From: Cubamyces lactineus
Taxonomy: Eukaryota; Basidiomycota; Agaricomycetes; Polyporales; Polyporaceae
Direction of reading: 5' to 3'
DNA: 64,000 nucleotides
NCBI GenBank assembly: GCA_022376465.1
Contig: JACDTU010000021.1
Span: 434,001-498,000, forward strand
Each line of letters begins with the position of its first letter. Positions within the stretch are counted from its first letter, which is position 1. The position numbers and the translations under genes are program-made. Under the pieces are notes generated by a model. It searched no databases. It saw nothing but the letters and a program-made list of their open reading frames with translations, and was not told the DNA's origin. Below are positions 22,354-32,885 of the stretch, one piece after another.

Positions 22354-24594
22354 GGTGAAAACGGGTGCAGGTGGTTGAGACGACTTTGTAGAAAGTTGTG
22401 TGAGAGAGATTGGGGCCTGGGGAAATGAGCTGTGTCGTGCAGCTCTTTTATGCTCTTTTATGGCGGTGAATCCGGGCGTTCGCCTGCGCATTGCTTGTCG
22501 CCGTTAGGCCACCACCTTGATATGAATACTATATGATTGGCTTGAAGGCGAGGGGGTTGCATCGCATTGTGAAGCCGAGCCTGACCCCAGAAGGCCATGC
22601 GCATGACAATGAGGCCGCATCTCAGGGTAGACCTGACGCGCGAGTCGTGATGGTGCACCTCCACCGTACGTCTCTTGCCTCTAACGGGCGCGGCCGGTTT
22701 GCGGTCAAAATGCGATGCTCTCGTTTGCGCACGGCCCTCGTCGTTAACTTGAAGTCAAAATCCAGGTGCACGCGCAACTCGCAATTAACTAGTACTGTCA
22801 TGGCAAACGTTGCATTGGTGAGAGGGAGGGCTTTGAAAGAATACATGGCACCGTACCGTTGCGTCCTAGTTGCGGAGTTAGCTTGTTCAATCGCTGCGGT
22901 ACTACACGACACTATCTGCCTAGATCGGGTTTGTATTCAATCGCCGTGGTGCATCGTGTAGCGGCGGCAGGTGTCGTCGGACACCGTCAACAGCGGTCTG
23001 AGGGTCAGATATGTGAGCCTGAGCTTCCGGAACTCTGTACGCAACCCATCATACCTACTAATAAACGCTAGAGAAACTGAAGCTGGAAGCAGTTCCTCAA
23101 CAGTCAACTCAACCGCTTGCGAATACAGGCGCCCATTAGAATAGATGTCCGCGGTCACATGACAGTATATTCAGAATTAATGTCGGTTCGTACGTACGGT
23201 CCCATCTCTCCTCACGCCCTTCATGCGCAGAGAGAATTCCTACCAGCGCACACTTCCTTCGCTATGGCTCACTGGTCAATCCACACAGAACGCACTTGCA
23301 ACTTTTGTGGCTGTGGCAACGATACGGATGACTGTCAAGCTCAAACACCGTACACTCGAACTAGACAGGGCTGGAACTTATAGCCAGCGGAAGACAAGTC
23401 TCGTCGAGAGCCTTCAGACCCCCTCTACATGTGGTACTTTCCTGGGCGTGAGTATAATGTCAACCAAGGCTTCGCGCCACCATCTCTGTGCACTCAGTTC
23501 TACTTTGTCGCTCGATCGCAGCCATAAACGAGTCGCTCAAGAAGGTTTCAATTGCCGCGACGAATGGCCAGTGAACGATACAAAAGCATTCGCTTGACTC
23601 AGCTTCAAGAAGCCGACTAGTAAGTAGAGTACCTTTGTGAGTAGGTGCTTCGTACGTGCGGCTTAGAGCTCGCACTGCGACCAAACCTTGCTCAGCATAC
23701 ACAGCCAGCCTTCAAGCTCCAAGCTCCAAGCTCTAGATCGACCAAATTTCAACTTTGCTAACTGCGACCCCTGTGTGTTGCCGGGGATACATCGGGAACC
23801 AAAACACGGATCATTGCCAGTGGATCGGACTAGCCCAAAGTCCCGCGCCTACAAACACACAACGACGTTTCCTTCTGCACGGCATACTCATGGTAATTCT
23901 TGGCGTTGCCATTGATCTGCCATATTGGCTTGCTCCTGTCAATACGGCTTCGTGTGTACTCACTGTGCAGCCGTGCCATCCGGGTCTTCCTGCCCCACTC
24001 TCATGGACTCGTACGACTTGCTGATTACGCTTTCTCTGCAGAGCAGTGTCTGAATGTCGAGATCATTGTCATGTTTTCTTTATGCTTCCTATCGATTTAG
24101 TGCATGTCGGGGCACAAAACACAATATAGGGACGCTCAAAGCGTTCTCGACTTTTACGGTCAGTCAATTCGCAGATGGTCTTGGAATTTATTCTCACTGA
24201 TGACACATCGGGATATCGCTACACCGTACAGGTTCCAGAGGCATCTGCACCGTCCGCGAGTCTCAATACTCTGCTAACTTGGACGCTTGGACTCCATTGC
24301 CGTCCAACCTGTTCTCGATTGCCTGCAATACTGAACTCCACCGTAGACTGCCGTACCGTACCGATCAGTCGAAAGCCAAGGTCCGTCTAAAATCATACTC
24401 ACACCTCTCTCTGCGCTCTAGCAGGCTCCACTCGCATATCGACAACTCCACCACCGCTTTGCCTGGAGGTTCCGTCCGCTATTTGGACCTGTAAGCTGGT
24501 GACCGGGGCTCGACTATTGCTGCCACCGGAACGCACGCTTTGAGCTCCTCCCCCCCTATCTGCTGTTTTGCCGCAGTGCTCTTGGGTCTGCACG
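22354..24594. other. Long intergenic region before pheromone gene 4
   Basis: About 2.2 kb with no supportable gene. Open frames (for example 23223-23597, 124 codons) show no domains, signal peptides or CaaX endings. A short triplicated CAAGCTC unit lies near 23708-23730. Confidence 0.4.
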
Positions 24595-24603
24595 TATATA
24601 TAT
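24595..24603 (+). promoter_or_regulatory. TATA box of pheromone gene 4
   Basis: TATATATAT lies 113-121 bp before the start codon at 24716; the strongest TATA box among the four pheromone genes. Confidence 0.5.
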
Positions 24604-24715
24604 CCCCACGTTTGCTCGGGAAATTCTCTCAACACACGCCTCGACTCCTACCCATCGCTGCACTACCACTCTCGAACCTCCTACAAATATCAGACACCAT
24701 AACAACAACGTCATC

Positions 24716-24847
24716 ATGGACGCATTCTTCACCATCGCTCCCGCTGTCCCGACTCCCATCGAGGATGTCGAACCCGTCGAGGACGTGCCGATCGACAGTG
24801 ACTCTGTGGGGACCAACGGAAACCATGGCTCGTGCATCATCGCTTGA
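24716..24847 (+). CDS. Lipopeptide mating pheromone precursor 4
   Basis: A 43-residue precursor: MDAFFTIAPAVPTP, an acidic middle with a duplicated VED/VEP pattern (IEDVEPVEDVPIDSD), then GTNGNHGSC-I-I-A and TGA, a proper CaaX box. The tail is identical to copy 3, whereas the N-terminal APAVP pairs it with copy 1. A GTACGTC donor about 20 bp after the stop with an ACACAG acceptor near 24913 gives a probable 3' UTR intron. As with the other copies, no receptor gene is adjacent. Confidence 0.93.
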   Translation: MDAFFTIAPAVPTPIEDVEPVEDVPIDSDSVGTNGNHGSCIIA

Positions 24848-25438
24848 TTGCAAAATGTTCTTGTACGTCACCCATCCGCCTTGACATGGTAAATTGCCGT
24901 ATACTTAACACAGTGAGTAGGTAGAATGACTGCCCACCGGCTGATACAAGCTATGGACGGTGGTTCCTTCGGACTATTTCAACTTCTTTTCTTTTCTTTG
25001 ACCCTTGAATTTGCCGCTGTACAGCTCTTTGTACTTTGTCGCATAACATTATCCATTCATTTATTGCAGACCAAGCGCGCTGTGCGTAGTCGTGGGGCTT
25101 GGTCGGATGCACCCATCTCGGGAGTACGTCAATCTCGGTACAAATCATGGCTTGAGTAGTTGGTGTCCTCGAACACACACCCAATTTGTAGCACTGGTAG
25201 TGTCGCCACCTATCTGGCAGCAGGTGCTAATTCAAAATCGCGCTTCGTAGACCAGCCCGACACCTCGATGATATTGGGTGCCGGAACGATGACCGGTGCA
25301 GCTTGCGGAATAAGGATCTCTTGATCTGCGTGAATTGAACGTACATAGGTGTCTTGCCTTACCTGAACCTCCGAGAGTTGACGAAGTGAGTTGTCTCGCG
25401 AGTACTGTGTGCCTGTCATCGACTACATTTACTGCGGC
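24848..25438. other. Convergent region between pheromone gene 4 and DAM1
   Basis: Holds the putative 3' UTR intron of pheromone gene 4 and the 3' UTR of the reverse-strand DAM1 gene. No gene seen. Confidence 0.45.
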
Positions 25439-26572
25439 AATCCATTCCAGTGGTATAGTACAGATCCCTAGGCATCGCGTTAGCCCACACAGCACAAATA
25501 ACAGACCATAGGGAGATGGACATACAGTACTGTTGTCCTTCCTCACGATCTTCCGGTTCACCAGCGCGATCAGACACTTGTTCACCCGCGCCTGGTTCAG
25601 ATCCGGGGGCTTCACGAACGCCACGACTACATAACACCCTCAGCATCCACTCCCATCCAACAGCGTATAGCAACACAGAAACGAGGACGCACTGCTGAAC
25701 CCCTCGTCGGGACGGTCGAGGAACTTCTCGATGACCATCTCCATATGCCTCCGAAGCGTCGGCTCGTTCCCGCGGAACTCGAGGGGCAGCGCGGACAAGA
25801 GCCGCTCGACCTCGAGCCCGCGCTCCCGCTTCTCCTTCGCCGTCATCTTCGGCTTCGCCCCCGCCTTCTTCTTCACCGCCCCGCCCGCTTTCGCCCCTGC
25901 GCCCGTGGCTGGACCTGACGCGGCGGTGATCGTCGACGCTTCTGTGGGACCGTCGGTGGTCGGTAGTTCGGAGCGCTCGAGTGTGCGCGTTGGTTCGGGA
26001 GGTGTGGGCGGACGGCGGGCTGCTTCTTCGGCGGCGCGAATGGCTTCGAGTGCGGCACGTGCGTCTTCCTCTGATAGAATGTCTATAATGCGCCCCTCGT
26101 AGAGTAGCAACAGATGGGATACTCACCTGCGCGTCGTGCAGCAAGCATAAACGACGCCTGCGTCGGTGCCTAGCCACACCCAAACACTCATGTCTCAGCA
26201 CCAATACCCAATACCCAACGCCCACAACCCATCGCACCCGCAGAGACAGAGCCAAGGGCACAGCTCGCCCTTCCAAAAGTCACAAAAAAGCGCACATCTC
26301 ACCTGCGGCCAATCCGTCGTGAGCGCGTTCATGTTCATCACGTACAGCCAGCTCGCGAAGCTCTCGTTGAACGTGCCGAGCGCGTCCCCGAGGCTCTTCA
26401 GGCCCTCGACGTTCGTCTGCAGCGCCTCCGCCTCGTCGACGAGCTCCGCGAGCGCGGGCTCGAGGAAGCCGAGCCCGTGCGGCGCGTCTGGGTACGCGCC
26501 CGAGCGTGAGAGGCGGAAGAGCGAGCCTTGCGAGAGGCGGCGGAGGGGCGTTTGTGGCGGGTTCGGAGGCAT
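25439..26572 (-). CDS. DAM1: DASH/Dam1 complex subunit DAM1
   Basis: Outer-kinetochore protein of the fungal DASH ring that couples chromosomes to spindle microtubules. Five exons give about 270 residues. The Dam1 domain lies at about 25-100: FLEPALAELVDEAEALQTN, then LGTFNESFASWLYVMNMNAL, then WPQAPTQASFML, which matches the hallmark FNESF-LYG-NMNA-FPEAP block. The N-terminus (TPLRRLSQGSLFRLSRS) is Ser/Arg-rich, as expected for Aurora-type phosphorylation. After a Pro/Ala/Lys-rich linker there is a second, well-structured region (LLSALPLEFRGNEPTLRRHM, VVAFVKPPDLN-type motif, VNKCLIALVNRKIVRKDN) not present in yeast Dam1, which I do not recognise. The last exon (GSVLYHWNGLPQ) ends at TAA 25439. 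It lies downstream of the trehalose gene on the same strand. Confidence 0.88.
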
Positions 26573-27038
26573 CGTGGTTGTGGGTGATTGGAGCTATATA
26601 CAAGGGTACTTAGACGGCTCCGGTGCTCTTTAATAGGCGCAAGACGAGGATGAGATGGCCGTTATAAGTTCAGAGAAAGTTCAGAAACTAGATTCGCAAG
26701 GATTCGGATAGATCGTGGTGGTGGTTTGAGAGCGATCGAGTATCGTAGACGCCCGTGGGCCGTCGCGTCTGTGGCTGTAGGCCGTACTACTACTAGTACC
26801 TGCGGCAGACATTCAACATTTCGTCACTCTACACGCAGCCGCGGAAGCCACAGAAAAGTCGTGTTTGAAGCAATTATATATTCGCATCTAGCACATGCGC
26901 ACGACTGTTCGAGAGACAGCAGGAGAAAGTAGTCTACACATCGCTCCTTATCAATACACCAAGTTCTCTTTATCTTCTCCAAATTCCACCAACATACGCG
27001 CACAAGCGAATCACCACAGCGTGCAACAAACGACGCGT
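26573..27038. other. Spacer between DAM1 and the trehalose gene
   Basis: 465 bp, probably the DAM1 promoter and the 3' UTR of the upstream trehalose gene. No gene seen. Confidence 0.5.
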
Positions 27039-30000
27039 TCACTTGGTCTCCGCGATCCGCTGGAGCGCAGGCAAGACCTGGTCAGGGTCGAGCTTCCACT
27101 TCGCGTCCGTGCCCTTCACGCCCGTCGAGCACGTCTCCGCGTTATCCAGCTCGTTCAGCCGGCGCATCAGCTTCTCGTCCTTGCCCACCGCGAACACAAA
27201 GTCGAACTCCGTGTCCGTGTCCTCCGTCGCCTCGGGCGCGAGCCACGACACGCTGTGCGCCGCGCTGCGCGCGGGCCCGCCCGGGTGCAGGATCGCGCCG
27301 ACGGCGGTCGAGCGGGAGATGTTGTTCGGGAGCACGAGGAAGGACGTCGAGCCGGGGATGATGCGCAGGCCGTAACGCTCCCCGAGTGAGTCGAAGATGT
27401 GATTCTGCGCTTCGGCGGCTTGGCGGCGGGCCCATTGCCAGTCGGACGCGTGGTCCTCGACGGTCTTCTCAGTCCAGAAGCGCCAGACGACGGAGGCTTC
27501 GCGCTCCTCGATGAAGGAACCAGGCGTACGCTCGGTGAACTACACAGATATGTCAGCAGGAGTTGGGACAACGCCCGGCGGAGTCCAGCGGAGTACACGT
27601 ACGTATTGCAAAATCTCGAGGCAGGGCGCCTTCCAAGTCAAGTTGAAGTTCGCCACCATGCTGATCCAGTTGGCCTTCCCGCCACGATCTGGACGAGGCT
27701 TAATGAAGCAGCCGTTCTCCGCCCTGTTTACAGCGTTATCAGTCACATTCGAGATTGCTAGCACGCGCGAGCGACTTACACTATACCAACATTCGATGCC
27801 TTCTCCGCGACGATCTCCAGCGAGCCCTTGACAGGAAGCCCGCTGAGGAGCCAAACCTCGTTCTTCGGATCTTCCGCCAGCTTGTTCAGCACGTCGATCG
27901 CCTCCTTCGGGGGTTCGAACGATGGACTTTCGGCCACACCGGCGTTACGAGCGATAGTGCGCATGTCGCGCTGCCAGAGGGTGCCCTCAAAGTCGATGAG
28001 CAGCAGCCGCTTCTGTGAGTGGCGGTAGCGCGGCAGTACCCGGCTGACGTCCAGGTCTGCGACGGAGATCGCGTCGGACTGCATGTGCTCCAGGTTGGAG
28101 CGCAGGCAGCGCACGAGGAAGGACGTGACGAAGGCCTGAGCGGTCTGAGTGACGACGTGGTTGTGGAGGTCCTCCCAGCGGGACGTCGCCTCCTGGTCGC
28201 TCATTGTGAGTGCCTGGTGGATCGCCTTGGCCGTGCCCCGCTTATCCCAGGGGTTGATAGGAATGCACGACCTGAAGCCGCTGAAGCTGTACGAGCCCGT
28301 GAACTCGCTGAGGATGAGCGGGCGATGCCGCTTCTCCTGGCACTCCACGAACTCGTGTGCACGCAACGCCATACCCTCGCGCAGGGACGTGACCATGAAC
28401 GCGTCCGCAACGGTGAGCAAAGCGAGGTACTGGTTAAATGTCAGGTCTTGTGTATGGAGGAAGACGACCGGCTGGTAGGTGAGCGTCGAGAAGCGCGAGT
28501 TGAGGTGCGAGACTACGTCTGCGACGCCGCCTTGTGCCTCGTTCTCCTCTGTCGTCTGGAGCGCGACCTGGATAAGTACAACCTTGCCTTGGTACTCGGG
28601 GTACTTGTCTAAGAACGCCTCGAAGGCCAAGATCTTCTGCCGCACTCCCTGGATGACATCGAGCTTGTCGCGGCCGACGATGAGCTTCATTCCAGCGTAA
28701 CGCTGGCGAAGCGAGTTGACCCACTCCGAAACCTCGGGATCGCGTCTGGAAGCAATGTTGTCAGTACCCAATGATAGCCACCCCAACCTGAGAACTTACT
28801 TCTTCTGCGTGAGGCTACCGACATCGATTCCCATAGGGAACACACCGACATCGATGAAGCGATGCTCGAGTTGAATACCTTTCGGCAGGGCTTCGGCCGC
28901 TAGGATGCGACTCACAGTCTGCCGGAAGTGGCGCGCATAGTTGGCCGTCTGGAATCCAATAAGGTCCGCGCCCAGAACGCCCTTGAGCAAATCCTCGCGC
29001 ATGCTAAGGCAGCGGAAAATCTCCGAAGAGGGGAAAGCAACGTGCATGAAGAAGCCAATCGGAGCCCCAGGCAAGCGGTCCCGGAGCATCTGAGGAAGGA
29101 GCATGAGGTGGTAGTCGTTGATCCAGATGATATCGCCCTCCTGATATGACGCGACGATAGCATCCGCGAAGCGTTGGTTGACCGCTACGTATTGCTTGAA
29201 AGCCGCGCTCTCGTAGAACGATTTCGTCTTCGGGGCGTCCGGAACGGCGTAGTGGAGCGCAGGCCAGAGGACTTGGTGGCAAAACTCGTCGTAGCAGCTA
29301 GCGAACTCTGAGTCTGGAATCCACACAGGAACACTATCTCGCTCCTCGCGCATGCGCCATTCCATGCTGCGGCGCAAGCTTTCGCGGAAACCATCTGTGT
29401 TGGTGCCAAGAGTACCAACCCAGAGCTTGCGCTTCAGCCTGTCACCCACACTCTCGACGGCGTTCTTGAGACCACCGTTGCACTATCCGAGGGGTATCAG
29501 CATGTTGCCAGTCCGTGTCCAGCTCGTCGTACTCACATGTGGGTTGCTCACGAAATGGAATTTCTGGCTGTGAGATGAGGGATCAAGACGGGAAGAGGAC
29601 AGGGAGCGAGACTTCGTGCGCTGCCCGGATGACCGTGAGGCTCTCCGCTGCACTCGGGGCTGCCCGGCACTGCTGCCATGGTGCGTAGTCTGGTATTGGC
29701 GACCTCCATTCGAAGCAGGAGAAGCGCCACCGCTAGCGCCTGGAGTCTTGGATCCTCCACCAGTGAGTTTGTTGGAGAGTGCATCAATGAGAGACTCAGC
29801 AGCCGCAGTTGCAGCTCCAGTCAGAGTGTTCCCAGAAGGAAGTGTCGGTCCGGGGAAACTGGCGAACGGATTTGCGGACTCCCCACGGGGGGTCATAGAT
29901 GGCGTAGGGTTCCGGGTCTGAGGAGATATGGTGAGCGCTCATTTCGGATAGAAGAACGCTACATACCTTGTCCCTCAGATCTTCAACGATGCTTCTGAGA

Positions 30001-30167
30001 GGACCAGCAGTCCTCCCTAAGAGAGGCTGCCTGCTGCCCGGGTTTGCGAAGCCGGGCGTTTGAAGCCCGGACTCATCGGGAGTAGGAGGAGCAGAGTCGC
30101 CGAGGACTGCGGTATTAGGGAGAAAGAGGGAGGCGATGATAACTCTGTGATGCCTCAGCGAGCTCAT
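27039..30167 (-). CDS. Trehalose-6-phosphate synthase complex subunit (GT20 plus degenerate phosphatase domain)
   Basis: Large subunit of the cytosolic trehalose synthase complex, about 900 residues. The N-terminus begins SSLRHHRVIIASLFLPNTAV, typical of fungal TPS2/TPS3-type proteins, followed by a Ser/Pro-rich segment. The GT20 domain shows RKLWVGTLGTNTDG, DIIWINDYHLMLLPQML and VGRDKLDVIQGV. The C-terminal HAD phosphatase domain shows LLLIDFEGTLW, where the catalytic DxDx(T/V) motif reads D-F-E-G-T, and later LLSGLP instead of the usual SGR. A catalytic Asp is thus replaced by Glu. I infer a regulatory TPS3/TSL1-like role rather than active phosphatase; a working TPS2 cannot be excluded. 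At least six exons, all joints GT-AG. It is divergent from the M28 gene. Confidence 0.9.
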
Positions 30168-30819
30168 CCTGAACAGCGATGGTGGTGGTCGGAACGAAGG
30201 AAGGAAGGGGGAGAGGTGAGCATGATCTAGCCGTCCTCGTCCCTTTTCAGCAGGAGATCACTTCGCCCATCGGTGACGTCACGTGTAGCGCCGACCTCTC
30301 CTCCAGACTGTGCGCTGCGAGAGAAGGCCGACCTTTTGCCGACTTGTGCAAACGTTCCTCCCATCGATCCGCCGCGCTCGCTGCTTGGGTCGACAACGAC
30401 CGACGATCCTGCTCAACTGGGCAATCCCGACGATCACAGCACGCTCTGGGTCCAGCTGAAATTGCAATGCTTATATAGTCAAGGCTTACTCGTACGTCCT
30501 GATTACCTTGCAATGGCGTATATTCCCCCTGCAGTGTGCACGGGGCGCGAGCAAAAATCACCTCCCAAGTCCCGACAACACTTGGAAAAGCTTGCGAGAT
30601 CGTCAGTGCCGTGTAACGACGCTCCTCTACCGTCCCTTGAACCTGCAGCCATGGCGGCCAGGAGGTGCGGTCTTGGGGCGCCTTGCCCGCACGATGCGCA
30701 TGACCTAATGCCGGGATACCCGTCGTCGACGGCTGAAGTCAATCCCAAGCACTGCGGAGTTTACACGCTCAGAGGCTTCCTTCTCATCCATCTACCCTGA
30801 CAGTGCTCATAACTACGCA
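30168..30819. other. Divergent promoter region
   Basis: 652 bp between the starts of the trehalose gene (reverse) and the M28 peptidase gene (forward). Contains the palindrome-like GTGACGTCACGT near 30273, a CRE/bZIP-type site. Open frames here are not credible genes. Confidence 0.5.
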
Positions 30820-32671
30820 ATGCGATTCTCGGGGCTCGCGCCCTACTCGCTCCTCCTTGTCTCCCTACGCGACCTGCCCCTGCATAACGGCATACCTGCG
30901 GCCTATACCGAATGTCTCAGCACTTCGTTCTACGGCATATATGGGGCCAGGCGCGCGTTTGTACTTGACCAGATGTGCACGGAGTCGTCGTTCAGCCTCA
31001 CGCAACTTGGAACGATGGTGAGGCTGCATGAGGGAGATGGAGAGCATCTGGTATGGCTAGAGCGCAGACCTGTGAACTTATCACTTCTCGCCGCATCTTT
31101 TGACTCCGAATTGGATCGTCTGCTGGGAGATCTACGGAGCCCGTCTGCGATCGACATGCAACCTGGAACAGCTGTGTGGGGCTCGCAGGTCACCCTACAA
31201 TCATCGCGGAAGGGGCTCACTGTCTTGCACCGTACGCACGACGGCGCGCTACTCTCTGCCAGCGACGCGGTCCTCCGCCAGATCGATAGCCAGCTTCCTA
31301 CCTTTTGGCGATACATACCGTTCACTGCCTCTCCGCTTCCGCTCATCCCGGTCCCACCGCGCGCCAAGGAACGTCTCCGTGAGGCCCTAGCCACTATTCG
31401 GTTCAATCACATTGTCGCGGCAATCGTCAATGGCATCTCGGTTCACCACCTTCAGAAGGACGTCCGGTACCTTACGGGAGAGGACCCCGCGTCTACGCTT
31501 GCGACGCGCCATTCGTTCTCCGAGGACGCGCCTCGCGCCGCGGCTTGGTTGAAGGCCCAATTTGAAGCATTGGGCGCGGAGTGCGACCTGAAGCATTTCG
31601 CGGAAGGATACGCGCCAAACGTGATCTGGTTAGTGCTAATGAATTCTGAGGTCGAACGATCGTTCTGACGTTGCGTTGGACAGTAAGTACACTGGTTCAG
31701 AAGAAACGACGGAGACGCTCGTATTGGGCGCACACTACGACGACCGCGGGTCGTTCGGTGAGGTTCGTGCACCAGGTGCAAATGACGATGCGTCGGGCAC
31801 GGCGGCGCTGCTTGGTATCGCTCGCGCGATTGGGAGGCGAGGCGTGGTGTTCAAGGCGAACGTATTGCTCTGCGCGTTCGCGGGCGAGGAGCAAGGCATG
31901 ATTGGTTCTAAGGCGTACGCGAGTAAGTTCTCTTCAATATTCTGCTCCGAACATGGGAATGCTGATATTGCCGTACGTTGTCCTAGAGGAGCTTAGGGAG
32001 CAAGGCGCGAATATCACGCTCATGATTCAGGGCGACATGCTTGCCTATAGGAAACCTGGCGATGCCCCGCAGCTCGGGCTTTCCGACCCTGCATTGTGTG
32101 TAGACCTCCTTCACTCTGACGACAGCCTTTCCTGACGCAGCATCGCGCACCCCAGGGTCGGCACACCAGAACTCACGCAGATCTTGGCGAACATTTCGGC
32201 CATCTACAGCCCTGAGCTGACAGTCGGACCTTTCCCTTACGTGGGTCGCCTTCACTATGCCTTGTCTCCGTATATGCGCTCACCAGTCGATGCTTGCGGC
32301 AATTTGCAGCCTGGGGGTAGCGACCACCAGAGTTTCCACGAGCAGGGATACCCTGCAGTACAAGTCTACGAGCGCGCGGACTTGATCGCAGACCCGATGT
32401 ACCACAACAGCGGTATGTCCTTCTTCCATGCACTGGAGTTGAACTCGATCGAGCTTGCGGTCCTGACATGCATCGGCATCGCAGGTGATCTGAGCGACCG
32501 CGAGGGATACGACTTTGAGCAGATCAAGTCTATCGCGAAAGTCGAGGTGCGTCTGAACTTGCCGGGGAGCATCGTACAGGCTGGTGTGCTCACTATGCTA
32601 CTCAGCTCGCGACTATTCTGCATGTTGCTGGCTTCGACTGGAATCATGTTGAGGAACCGGAACAGGAGTGA
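30820..32671 (+). CDS. M28-family metallopeptidase, copy 1
   Basis: Zinc aminopeptidase of MEROPS family M28, probably secreted or vacuolar, about 550 residues. The catalytic domain carries LVLGAHYDDRGSFGE with the first His/Asp, GANDDASGTAALLGIARAI, FAGEEQGMIGSKAYA with the catalytic and binding Glu, MIQGDMLAY, and DPMYHNSGD with the last His ligand. Exons join by GT-AG introns, ending LATILHVAGFDW and an acidic tail before TGA 32671. The N-terminus (MRFSGLAPYSLLLVSLRDLP) is weakly hydrophobic and less convincing as a signal peptide than in the paralogue. The paralogue at 56860-58691 has the same exon boundaries, so the two arose by duplication. It is convergent with the F-box gene. Confidence 0.9.
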
Positions 32672-32885
32672 GGGATCTCTTGTGTGCCTGACTTCGCTCT
32701 CATGAATCGTACTTGCATCCGTTTGTCTGCTATCGTCGTACAGGTACAATCCAAATGCTGCATCCAGACTCCGATTGACCCGCCATAAATAAACACTGAC
32801 AGCTGTCATGAGTCTACCGCCCTGCGGGCGTACACAGTCCTAAAGTCCTAGATCAATCCTCAGCTCATCTGGCCATGCAGTCGTG

